This document shows, piece by piece, positions 1 through 6,372 of a stretch of 10,326 nt of DNA. This DNA comes from Gammaproteobacteria bacterium (GTDB lineage: Bacteria > Pseudomonadota > Gammaproteobacteria > Granulosicoccales > Granulosicoccaceae), in the NCBI GenBank assembly GCA_003511825.1, contig DOIU01000283.1:1551-11876 (forward strand), read 5' to 3'. Below the pieces are notes generated by a model, which ran no database searches, was not told where the DNA came from, and worked only from the letters and a program-made list of their open reading frames with translations. Position 1 is the first letter of the stretch. Each line of letters begins with the position of its first letter. The position numbers and the translations under genes are program-made.

Positions 1-2
1 GG

Positions 3-179
3 AAGCGTGCGTTCCGTCGAGCAAAGCGGGAGGTGCTGAAGAGAGAGTTGGCGTGCAACAGCGTGGGGCCGTCCAGACGGACACGTGCACCTGTCCTGAT
101 GGACGAGGATACTATCCGGCCAACCAGACAGCTCGGCTCCTGCTTTCACATGCTGCTCCAGCGTTCTTGTCTCAACTAG
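3..179 (+). CDS. Possible 3' end of an unidentified gene (partial)
   Basis: A frame open through the left edge encodes 58 residues before a TAG at 177-179. It begins with a strongly basic segment (many Lys and Arg over the first 17 residues) and continues with mixed, Cys-containing sequence. The third-position base choice is moderately GC-rich and would fit a gene of this genome, but the opposite strand and another plus frame are also open here, so the coding strand is uncertain. No domain is recognised. It could equally be non-coding DNA with chance open frames. Confidence 0.15.
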   Translation, partial: KRAFRRAKREVLKRELACNSVGPSRRTRAPVLMDEDTIRPTRQLGSCFHMLLQRSCLN

Positions 180-374
180 CTACGCATAAGGTGTATCCGG
201 GGTTCCAATCGAAAACGCATCGCTTTTCGCCAACGCTGATTGTGATACAACTTAGTATTATTAATAGTTATAAGTTTGTTCTTGTGTGTGGCTCGGGAGC
301 CAGCCGACTGTATGGATTTGCGACGAGCCGGGCGGCGATACTTTACATTAAATTCGCTGCTATGCCTACAGGAC

Positions 375-398
375 GTACGAAGATGCGTGCTTTTTTTT
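375..398 (+). terminator. Terminator-like hairpin with T8 tail
   Basis: GTACG (375-379) can pair with CGTGC (386-390), with one G-T wobble, around a six-base loop. Eight consecutive T follow at 391-398. The stem is short and weak, but the T run directly after it is what a Rho-independent terminator on the plus strand would show. It would end a transcript arriving from the left. Confidence 0.35.
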
Positions 399-451
399 AA
401 TGCGTGGCGAACACGCGCCCCAATAAGGCGCACGGCGCGCACGCAGGGGCA

Positions 452-751
452 CTATATTTTGGCTTTTTGGCACGCCTCGTAAGCCGTCATTTGTTCTTCA
501 GTGGCAGCTAGCTGATGGCGTGCTTTCCAATCCGTATACGGCATGCCATACACAGCGGCTTGCGCGTCGGCATATGCCATCTCGAGACCACGCTCTTCAG
601 CGGCTTTTTTATACCACTTGGACAAGCAGTTCCGACAAAAGCCCGCCAGGATCATCAAATCAATATTTTGTACATCGGTACGCTCTTGCAAGTGGCCTAC
701 AAGGCGACGAAACGCAGCGGCTTCAAGTTCTGTTTGGGTGGTCTTGTCCAT
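452..751 (-). CDS. DUF1244 family protein
   Basis: This small protein (99 residues) belongs to the DUF1244 family (Pfam PF06844), found across proteobacteria and of unknown biochemical function. The family signature is nearly intact: a segment with FRRLV, HL, RTDVQNIDLM and then AGFCRNCLSKWY, followed by an AxxVYGMPYxxWK block. Two cysteines (C39 and C42 of the 99-residue form) sit in a CxxC pair, which could bind a metal or be redox-active; that is inference. Two ATG codons are adjacent at 754 and 751. An AGGAG lies 3 bases from the first and 6 from the second, so the second is preferred. It is soluble, with no signal peptide. It diverges from the DUF3301 gene, and a TATACT -10-like box lies upstream at 804-799. 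Confidence 0.9.
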   Translation of the reverse strand: MDKTTQTELEAAAFRRLVGHLQERTDVQNIDLMILAGFCRNCLSKWYKKAAEERGLEMAYADAQAAVYGMPYTDWKARHQLAATEEQMTAYEACQKAKI

Positions 752-798
752 CATGATCTCCTGGTGACAACGCGGCAGGGAAAACCTCAGCCAGCAGC

Positions 799-804
799 AG
801 TATA
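799..804 (-). promoter_or_regulatory. Candidate -10 box for the DUF1244 gene
   Basis: Read on the minus strand this is TATACT, five of six matches to the sigma70 -10 consensus, about 45 bases upstream of the DUF1244 start. The best -35 match at acceptable spacing (CTGTAA, 16-bp spacer) is only 3/6, so the assignment rests on the -10 box and the gene's orientation. Confidence 0.35.
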
Positions 805-815
805 GCGTGATGGGA

Positions 816-821
816 TAGAAT
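816..821 (+). promoter_or_regulatory. Candidate -10 box for the DUF3301 gene
   Basis: TAGAAT matches five of six bases of the sigma70 -10 consensus and lies 37 bases upstream of the DUF3301 ATG. No good -35 hexamer is found at 16-18 bp spacing. It sits about 12 bp from the oppositely oriented -10 candidate of the divergent gene, so RNA polymerase binding at the two would overlap. Confidence 0.3.
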
Positions 822-858
822 TACAGAATCTCAACCACAACACTCTGGTACCGCAGCT

Positions 859-1197
859 ATGCAAGCCGCCCTTCTGATGATCGCACTGGGCTCTGTCGCC
901 TACTTTTGGTGGTCCAGCGCAGGCGTTCACGAACGCGTGATGCACACGGCCAAACTGGCATGCCAAAAAGCCGATATGCAGCTGCTCGATGCTACCGTGG
1001 CCCTGCGTAAGCTACGCTTGCAACGCGATGAGCAAGGGCGTCTGCGCTTGGCGCGGCTTTATGAGTTTGAGTTTTCGCACAACGGCCTCGACCGCCACGA
1101 GGGCTATATTGTCACCCTGGCTGAACGCATCTACCAAGTGCATCTGTATCTGCCGGATGACCATCCTCTAGCCGACCAGACACCCACGCAGCATTGA
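859..1197 (+). CDS. DUF3301 family membrane-anchored protein
   Basis: A 112-residue protein matching the gammaproteobacterial DUF3301 family (PF11743) by its layout. A single N-terminal hydrophobic segment (about residues 3-20) is followed by a Lys/Arg-rich helix with AKLACQKADMQLLDATVALRK-like spacing, then RLRLARLYEFEFS and a short C-terminal beta-rich part. It is probably an inner-membrane anchored protein with a small soluble domain; its function is unknown. The ATG at 859 is the only usable start, because an in-frame TAG lies just upstream at 814-816. The ribosome binding site is weak. The gene ends in tandem in-frame stops (TGA TAG). It diverges from the DUF1244 gene; ychJ follows 85 bp downstream with its own promoter. 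Confidence 0.85.
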   Translation: MQAALLMIALGSVAYFWWSSAGVHERVMHTAKLACQKADMQLLDATVALRKLRLQRDEQGRLRLARLYEFEFSHNGLDRHEGYIVTLAERIYQVHLYLPDDHPLADQTPTQH

Positions 1198-1220
1198 TAG
1201 ACCAATAATGGTGCGAAAAT

Positions 1221-1249
1221 CCGACGTGCTGGGGCAATTGCGCTATGAT
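1221..1249 (+). promoter_or_regulatory. Candidate promoter of the ychJ-like gene
   Basis: TATGAT at 1244-1249 matches five of six -10 bases. CCGACG at 1221-1226, at 17 bp spacing, keeps the GAC core of the -35 element. Transcription would start near 1256, giving a leader of about 27 bases before the ATG at 1283. The -10 box lies inside the inverted repeat at 1239-1256. Confidence 0.5.
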
Positions 1250-1256
1250 TAGCGCA
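1239..1256. repeat. Perfect inverted repeat over the ychJ -10 box
   Basis: TGCGCTA (1239-1245) and TAGCGCA (1250-1256) are perfect 7-base arms around TGAT. Because the repeat covers the predicted -10 box and start region, it could be an operator for a dimeric repressor. It could also be a chance palindrome, since half of each arm is the self-complementary GCGC. Confidence 0.45.
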
Positions 1257-1282
1257 TTGAACAACAATTGGAGATGTGTGGA

Positions 1283-1777
1283 ATGAAGTGCCCCTGTGGC
1301 TTAGACAGTGAGTACCAAAGCTGTTGCGAGCCTCTTATCAACGGTAGCGTAAAACCCGAGCGTGCCGAGCAACTGATGCGAGCACGCTACACCGCACACA
1401 CCCTTGCGAACATCGATTACATCGTCGCGACCCATCACCCACACAAACGCGACGACGTGGATACCGAACAAACCCGAGCCTGGGCGGAAAAATCAGAGTG
1501 GCTGGCCTTTGCAATCAATGCTGTCGATGCCGGTGGACCCGATGATGACACCGGACACATCGAATTCACAGCGAGCTATCGCGACCCTCGCGGTACTCGC
1601 CATGTCCATCATGAACTGAGCGAATTCCGCAAGCTCGATGGCGAGTGGTATTTCTACGACGCCAAAATGCCCAACATCGCGCAGTTTCGTCGCGAGCAAT
1701 CCAAAGTCGGCCGCAATGATCCCTGCTTTTGTGGCAGCGGTAAAAAGTATAAAAAGTGCTGCGGTAGAGCAGCCTGA
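1283..1777 (+). CDS. ychJ: YchJ-family protein with two SEC-C zinc motifs
   Basis: A 164-residue protein of the YchJ (UPF0225) family. It carries a Cys-rich SEC-C-like motif at each end: C3, C5, C14 and C15 near the N terminus, and C148, C150, C159 and C160 in the C-terminal block containing [19 protein letters not shown]. These are expected to bind Zn by analogy with the SecA C-terminal motif. The middle (about residues 25-125) has the NTF2-like YchJ core, with LMRARYTAH and a WYFYDA strand. The cellular role is not established. Start codons TTG 1268, ATG 1274 and ATG 1283 are all in frame; GGAG at 1270-1273 is correctly spaced only for the ATG at 1283, which also puts the first CxC at the family's usual position. 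Tandem stops (TGA TAA) end the gene. Confidence 0.9.
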   Translation: MKCPCGLDSEYQSCCEPLINGSVKPERAEQLMRARYTAHTLANIDYIVATHHPHKRDDVDTEQTRAWAEKSEWLAFAINAVDAGGPDDDTGHIEFTASYRDPRGTRHVHHELSEFRKLDGEWYFYDAKMPNIAQFRREQSKVGRNDPCFCGSGKKYKKCCGRAA

Positions 1778-1798
1778 TAACAATCCAACGCTGATCGC

Positions 1799-1811
1799 GA
1801 CACAGTGTGTC
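1799..1811. repeat. 13-bp palindrome upstream of fadD (possible operator)
   Basis: GACACA and TGTGTC are perfect 6-base arms around a central G, about 64 bp before the fadD start. The right arm overlaps the position expected for a -35 element of the weak promoter at 1807-1835. It does not match the known E. coli FadR or Pseudomonas PsrA operator sequences as I remember them. Confidence 0.35.
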
Positions 1812-1835
1812 TATGCCTGTGCGCCTCAGTATTAA
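1807..1835 (+). promoter_or_regulatory. Weak candidate fadD promoter
   Basis: TATTAA at 1830-1835 resembles a -10 box. GTGTCT at 1807-1812 with 17 bp spacing gives only 3 of 6 matches to a -35 box. A weak -35 would suit an activated or repressed gene. The 97 bp between ychJ and fadD hold no terminator with a T tract, so read-through from ychJ is possible. Confidence 0.25.
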
Positions 1836-1874
1836 CAGCGGTGCAACGCCACATGATCGTGGGAGAAGGTGAAA

Positions 1875-3545
1875 ATGGTCGATAAACCCTGGCTACAGTC
1901 TTACCCTGACACTATTCGCGCGGAGATTGACTACAGACAATACAACTCTGTAGCTGCGTTTTTCTCCCACAGTGCAAAAACCTATGCAGAACGCCCCGCC
2001 TTCACCAATATGGGAAAGACGCTGACGTTCTCGGAAATCGACCAACTCAGCGATCAATTCGCGCGATGGCTGCAGCACAGCGCCAAGCTCAACAAAGGCG
2101 ATCGCATCGCCATCATGATGCCGAACCTGCTGCAGTTCCCGATTGTCTTGTTTGGGGCACTGCGCGCCGGGCTGATCGTCGTCAATACCAATCCGCTATA
2201 CACCGACCGCGAACTCAAGCACCAACTCAAAGACTCCGGTGCACGCGCCATTGTGATCGTTGAGGCCTTCGCTCACACGCTGGCCGATGTGATTGAAGAT
2301 ACGGGTGTCGAGACCGTGGTGACGACGCGATTTGGCGACATGCTGGGGTTGCTGAAGGGCAGCTTGGTGAACTTTGTGGTGCGACACGTGAAGAAAATGG
2401 TGCCGCCCTTTTCACTGCCGCAAGCGGTCAGCCTGAAGTCAGTACTCGAGACCGGAGCCACGCTGCCCGCTCTGCAGGATCCGGGCATCGAGATTGAGGA
2501 TGTCGCCTTTCTGCAGTACACCGGCGGCACAACCGGACTTGCAAAAGGCGCAATGCTCACCAATGCAAACCTATTGGCAAATACTGCGCAAGCCAAGGAA
2601 TGGATCAGCATGGTGGACCTCAAGCCCGGCCATGAGGTGATCGTCACGGCCCTGCCGCTCTACCATATCTTCGCCTTAACCGCGAATTGCCTGACGTTTG
2701 TCATGCTCGGCGCCGAAAACGTTCTGATCACCAATCCCCGTGACTTGCCGCAGTTCATCAAGACCTTAAAGGGCTGCAAGATGTCGGTCATTACTGGCGT
2801 GAACACACTGTTCAACGCCTTACTCAATACACCGGGTATCGAAACAGTGGACTTTTCTCACCTGAAAGTCACACTCGGTGGCGGCATGGCGGTACAGCGC
2901 GCGGTAGCGGACAAATGGCAGCAAGTGACTGGGTCAACACTGGTTGAGGCCTACGGCCTGACAGAGGCGTCGCCAGCCGTGTGCATTAACCCACTTGACC
3001 TGAAAGAATACAACGGCGCAATTGGCTTACCCATCTCTTCCACCGAGTGCGCCATTAAAGATGAAGCAGGCAACGATCTGCCTACTGGCGAACGCGGCGA
3101 GTTGTGCGTACGCGGCCCGCAAGTCATGAAGGGCTACTGGAAACGTGAGGATGCCACCGCCGAAGCCATCGATAGCGACGGTTGGCTGCACACCGGCGAT
3201 GTCGCCATCATGGATGAAAATGGCTTTGTTCGCATCGTGGATCGCCTGAAAGATATGATTCTGGTCTCGGGCTTTAATGTCTATCCCAACGAGATTGAAG
3301 ACGTGCTCGCGATGCACCCCGGTGTGCTAGAAGTCGGCGCCATCGGCGTACCTGACGAACATTCAGGCGAAGTCGTGAAAGTTGTACTGGTGCGCAGCGA
3401 CCCCAATCTCACCGAAGAGGATGTGCGCGCCCACTGCAAAGAAAACCTCACCGGCTACAAGCGACCGAAGATCATTCAGTTTGTTGACGAACTGCCCAAG
3501 ACCACCGTGGGTAAGATTCTGCGTCGTGAACTGCGGGACAGTTGA
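1875..3545 (+). CDS. fadD: Long-chain fatty acid-CoA ligase FadD
   Basis: It activates long-chain fatty acids to acyl-CoA with ATP (via an acyl-AMP intermediate), at the inner face of the membrane, feeding beta-oxidation or lipid synthesis. The 556-residue product aligns along its whole length with my memory of E. coli FadD (561 residues). In the numbering from the upstream GTG at 1869 (add 2 to ATG-based positions), visible ANL-superfamily motifs are YTGGTTGLAKGA at 217-228 (ATP P-loop), AYGLTEASP at 361-369, DGWLHTGD at 437-444, the RIVDRLKDMI hinge at 455-464, and the catalytic Lys of PKTTVGKILRREL at 549. An in-frame GTG lies at 1869, but AAGG at 1865-1869 is five bases from the ATG at 1875 and would overlap the GTG, so the ATG is preferred. 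Its TGA overlaps the next gene's ATG by one base, suggesting translational coupling. Confidence 0.95.
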   Translation: MVDKPWLQSYPDTIRAEIDYRQYNSVAAFFSHSAKTYAERPAFTNMGKTLTFSEIDQLSDQFARWLQHSAKLNKGDRIAIMMPNLLQFPIVLFGALRAGLIVVNTNPLYTDRELKHQLKDSGARAIVIVEAFAHTLADVIEDTGVETVVTTRFGDMLGLLKGSLVNFVVRHVKKMVPPFSLPQAVSLKSVLETGATLPALQDPGIEIEDVAFLQYTGGTTGLAKGAMLTNANLLANTAQAKEWISMVDLKPGHEVIVTALPLYHIFALTANCLTFVMLGAENVLITNPRDLPQFIKTLKGCKMSVITGVNTLFNALLNTPGIETVDFSHLKVTLGGGMAVQRAVADKWQQVTGSTLVEAYGLTEASPAVCINPLDLKEYNGAIGLPISSTECAIKDEAGNDLPTGERGELCVRGPQVMKGYWKREDATAEAIDSDGWLHTGDVAIMDENGFVRIVDRLKDMILVSGFNVYPNEIEDVLAMHPGVLEVGAIGVPDEHSGEVVKVVLVRSDPNLTEEDVRAHCKENLTGYKRPKIIQFVDELPKTTVGKILRRELRDS

Positions 3546-4381
3546 TGCCATTTGAGACCTTAATCAGCGCACCCGAGCTGGATGCACTTCGCCGAGAGCC
3601 CGGGGCGTTGTGCATCGTTGATTGCCGCTTTGATCTCGCCAATCCGGAGGCCGGCGCGACGCTGTGGCGCGAGAGCCATCTGCCAAACGCGGTTTACGCG
3701 CACCTGGACAACGATCTGTCTTCACCGATCGTGCCGGGCGAGACGGGCAGGCACCCACTGCCTGACCCCGACGCCTTGATTGCCTGGCTGCGCAGTCAGG
3801 GGGTTAGTGACGATACGCAGATCGTGGCGTATGACGATTGTAACGGCGGCATGGCGGCACGTTTGTGGTGGCTGAGCCGCTGGATGGGTCATGCCGCGTG
3901 CGCGGTCTTGGACGGCGGTATGCAAGCTTGGGAGGCGCGCTACCCGCTAACGGATCGCAAGCCAACACCCAAGCCCGGCGGCAACTTGAGTCGTCAGTCG
4001 TCGCTACTGGCTTGCCTCAGCACCGCTGATGTTGTCGAGTCAGAGGACCTGATCCTGGTTGACGCGCGCACGCTGGCTCGGTTTCGGGGAGACGAAGAAC
4101 CCATTGACCCCGTGGCCGGGCATATTCCCGGCGCCATCTGCCTGCCCTTAATTGACAATACCGGCGAAAACGGCCACTTTCGCAGTCAAACGCAGCTGCG
4201 GCAACGCTATACGGATGCATTGGCACCTTATGCTGACAAAACACCTGTCATGTACTGCGGATCCGGGGTGACTGCTGCACACAATGTGCTGGCCATGTGT
4301 CACGCCGGGATGCCGGCGCCCGCGCTCTATGCGGATTCATGGAGCGGCTGGATTACAGACCCTCATCGTCCGCTAGCGTAA
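3545..4381 (+). CDS. sseA: Two-domain sulfurtransferase, 3-mercaptopyruvate type
   Basis: A rhodanese-superfamily enzyme of 278 residues made of two rhodanese domains: an N-terminal non-catalytic one (about 5-135) and a C-terminal catalytic one (about 158-275). The active loop reads CGSGVTA with the persulfide-forming Cys at 238. CGSGVT is the loop of 3-mercaptopyruvate sulfurtransferases (E. coli SseA), while thiosulfate enzymes usually carry CRKGVT, so mercaptopyruvate is the more likely donor. Length and the DARTLARFRGDEEP/AGHIPGA segments fit the family. It is cytosolic, with no signal peptide. A TTG at 3542 precedes the ATG in frame, but the ATG at 3545 overlaps the fadD TGA (TGATG) and is the better start. 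The gene converges on the next gene and overlaps it by 9 bases. The link to fadD is by transcription; no shared pathway is evident. Confidence 0.9.
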   Translation: MPFETLISAPELDALRREPGALCIVDCRFDLANPEAGATLWRESHLPNAVYAHLDNDLSSPIVPGETGRHPLPDPDALIAWLRSQGVSDDTQIVAYDDCNGGMAARLWWLSRWMGHAACAVLDGGMQAWEARYPLTDRKPTPKPGGNLSRQSSLLACLSTADVVESEDLILVDARTLARFRGDEEPIDPVAGHIPGAICLPLIDNTGENGHFRSQTQLRQRYTDALAPYADKTPVMYCGSGVTAAHNVLAMCHAGMPAPALYADSWSGWITDPHRPLA

Positions 4382-6247
4382 ATCACCCCGCAAATCCGCC
4401 ACTCGCGCCTGCAGAGCGGCAAGATCCAGCGCATCGAGTGCGATGGGTGGGTCAATCACCAGACCAATGCGGGCAAACAGCTTACGCGGCAAACGGACAC
4501 GGTGAGAACGGCTGAACATGCTGCCCCACAGGTTCTGCAAGGCGACGGGGATAACGGGAACCGAGTGCGTCTCAACCAATCGCACCACGCCTTCACGAAA
4601 TGGATTCATATCGCCGTCGCGCGTAATCTGACCCTCAGGAAAGATCACCAGCAGATCGCCATCGTCCAGCGCCTGCTGCATCGCAACCCAAGCTTTGGCC
4701 AGTGTCTCGGGGCATTCTTTTTTAGAGGCAATGGGTATCGTCTTCGCCGCTTTAAAGATGTAATGCAAAAACGGGATGCGGTAAATGCGATGATCCATCA
4801 CAAATCTCACCGGACGACGCACCGAACCACCAACAATGAGGGGATCAACAAAGCTGACGTGATTACTGGCGAGAATAGCCGGCCCTTCTTCAGGCACGTT
4901 TTCAAGACCGCTCACCTTCACGCGGTAGATCGTGTGAATCAGCAGCCAAGTGACAAAGCGCATCAGAAACTCTGGCACCAGCGTAAAGATATACAGCGCG
5001 ACGACGGCGTTGAATACAGCGATCAGCAAGAACAGCTGGCTGATCGACATGCCCGCACCCAGCAAAACAATGGCGAGTATGGCCGAGAGCACCATCAGCA
5101 GGGCATTGAGGATATTGTTCGCCGCAATGATCCGCGAACGATTCTCCTCACGCGTGCGTTGTTGAATCAACGCGTATAAGGGCACGATGTAAAAACCGCC
5201 AAACATCCCGATGAACACAATATCTGCGAGCAAGCGGATGCTTCCCGTCTGAGCGAAGAACTCACCCGCCCCCAACTCAACCCCCCAGGGCTGAACAGGT
5301 GTCGCAAAATACAAATCTACGCCAAAAAGCGTCAAGCCCAGCGCACCAAAAGGCACCAAGCCTATATCAACTTTGTGGCCCGACAAACGCTCGCAAAAGG
5401 CAGAGCCGAGACCAATGCCCAAGGTAAAAGCGGCAAGCGTCAGGGTAAACACATCCACACTGCCACCAATCACATGACGTGTGTAATTGGGAAACTGCGC
5501 AAGATAGGTGGCGCCCAAAAACCAGAACCAGGAGATACCCAGGATGGAGAGAAACACCGTGCGGCTCTGTTTTGCCATGCGCACAATCGCAATCGTCTCA
5601 CTCAAGGGGTTCCAATTAATCCGTAAGGTAGGCTCCGTGGCGGGTGTTGTTGGCAGGAACAGACTCGCACCAAATCCGGCCAGTGCCACCAGAATGATCA
5701 GTACACAGATCGCGGGTATGCCGACATCAGCGAGACCGGCCACCTTACTGCCGATCAGCGTGCCACATAAAATCGCAATAAATGTCCCCATCTCAACCAG
5801 GCCGTTGCCACCCAGCAATTCATCACGCGTGAGGTACTGGGGCAAGATACCGTACTTCACCGGGCCGAAGAACGCGGACTGCGTGCCCATCAAAAACAGC
5901 ACACCAATCAGTAGCCAAAGGCTCTCTAACCAAAACGCGATCACCGCGAAAGACATGATCAGAATCTCAATGAATTTTATCCAGCGGATCAGTGTCGATT
6001 TCGGGTACTTATCAGCCAACTGACCACCCATGGCTGAAAACAAGAAAAACGGCAGAATGAACAACCCGGCTGCAACGTTGACCAGGCTACTGGAGTCTTC
6101 AACAGCCGTGTTCACGGAAACAAAAGCAATCAATACAATCAACGCGTTTTTATACACGTTGTCATTAAATGCACCGAGAAACTGGGTGAAGAAATACGCA
6201 ACAAATCGGCGTTGAGACAGAAGGAAAAACTGGCTTTTATCCGACAT
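4373..6247 (-). CDS. LplT-like MFS transporter fused to PlsC acyltransferase
   Basis: A 624-residue inner-membrane protein with two parts. Residues 10-430 form an MFS transporter of the LplT (lysophospholipid flippase) type, opening with FFTQFLGAFNDNVYKNAL and holding about 12 hydrophobic segments. Residues 435-600 form a PlsC/LPLAT glycerophospholipid acyltransferase: the HX4D catalytic motif is H463-D468 (NHVSFVD), the FPEG substrate motif is at 536-539, and VPVIPV lies at 563-568. The likely role is to flip lysophospholipids inward and re-acylate them. Many homologues add a third C-terminal AMP-binding (acyl-ACP synthetase) domain, as in Aas; it is absent here, and the stop follows the PlsC domain normally. 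No clear Shine-Dalgarno sequence precedes the ATG at 6247, the only reasonable start. A hairpin terminator separates it from the cold-shock gene upstream, so its promoter should lie at about 6248-6327. Confidence 0.9.
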   Translation of the reverse strand: MSDKSQFFLLSQRRFVAYFFTQFLGAFNDNVYKNALIVLIAFVSVNTAVEDSSSLVNVAAGLFILPFFLFSAMGGQLADKYPKSTLIRWIKFIEILIMSFAVIAFWLESLWLLIGVLFLMGTQSAFFGPVKYGILPQYLTRDELLGGNGLVEMGTFIAILCGTLIGSKVAGLADVGIPAICVLIILVALAGFGASLFLPTTPATEPTLRINWNPLSETIAIVRMAKQSRTVFLSILGISWFWFLGATYLAQFPNYTRHVIGGSVDVFTLTLAAFTLGIGLGSAFCERLSGHKVDIGLVPFGALGLTLFGVDLYFATPVQPWGVELGAGEFFAQTGSIRLLADIVFIGMFGGFYIVPLYALIQQRTREENRSRIIAANNILNALLMVLSAILAIVLLGAGMSISQLFLLIAVFNAVVALYIFTLVPEFLMRFVTWLLIHTIYRVKVSGLENVPEEGPAILASNHVSFVDPLIVGGSVRRPVRFVMDHRIYRIPFLHYIFKAAKTIPIASKKECPETLAKAWVAMQQALDDGDLLVIFPEGQITRDGDMNPFREGVVRLVETHSVPVIPVALQNLWGSMFSRSHRVRLPRKLFARIGLVIDPPIALDALDLAALQARVADLRGDLR

Positions 6248-6327
6248 GCCAAGTTGGGTGAGGTTGGAAGTCGCGCCAGTGTACGCGATTGAAGGAGGAT
6301 GCTCCAGGAGAACGGAGGTGTCTGATG

Positions 6328-6361
6328 AATAAAGACCTGATCAAAAGATCAGGCCTTTATT
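6328..6361 (-). terminator. Strong hairpin terminator after the cold-shock gene
   Basis: Bases 6328-6342 and 6347-6361 form 15-base arms with one mismatch around a four-base loop (AAAA on the plus strand, TTTT on the minus). The core arms are CCTGATC and GATCAGG, flanked by AATAAAG/CTTTATT. On the minus strand the 3' arm ends in TCTTTATT, a T-rich tail right after a GC-containing stem. It begins 11 bases past the end of the cold-shock gene. The T-rich end on the plus strand would let it work in both directions. Confidence 0.8.
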
Positions 6362-6372
6362 GCGCGAAGATT

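Larger units (their letters stand above)
1..451. other. Gene-poor left-edge region
   Basis: No convincing gene is seen in these 451 bases. Two overlapping frames stay open from the left edge (one to about 400, one to a TAG at 177-179). Their translations are rich in Arg, Ser and Cys, match no family I recognise, and have no start in the window. What is visible is a cluster of short overlapping inverted repeats at about 69-117, an AT-rich stretch at about 245-280, a GC-rich pairing segment at 290-329, and a run of eight T at 391-398. The region may be the downstream flank of a gene lying outside the window, or may encode a small RNA. Confidence 0.5.

Noticed and set aside
190..215. GGGGTTCCAATC resembling a tRNA T-arm
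   Set aside because: The T-stem does not close (GGGG against CGAA) and no acceptor, D or anticodon arms can be drawn around it.
402..416. GCGTG/CACGC hairpin as terminator of the DUF1244 gene
   Set aside because: On the minus strand it is followed by A-rich, not T-rich, sequence, and it sits about 36 bases past the stop; only a weak structural possibility.
1758..1773. GCTGC/GCAGC hairpin at the 3' end of ychJ
   Set aside because: It lies within the coding sequence and no T run follows, so it is not supported as a terminator.
4502..5179. Long plus-strand open frame of 225 codons
   Set aside because: It is antisense to the transporter-acyltransferase gene, has low-complexity Arg/His/Gln-rich composition, and matches nothing; the minus-strand frame is clearly real.
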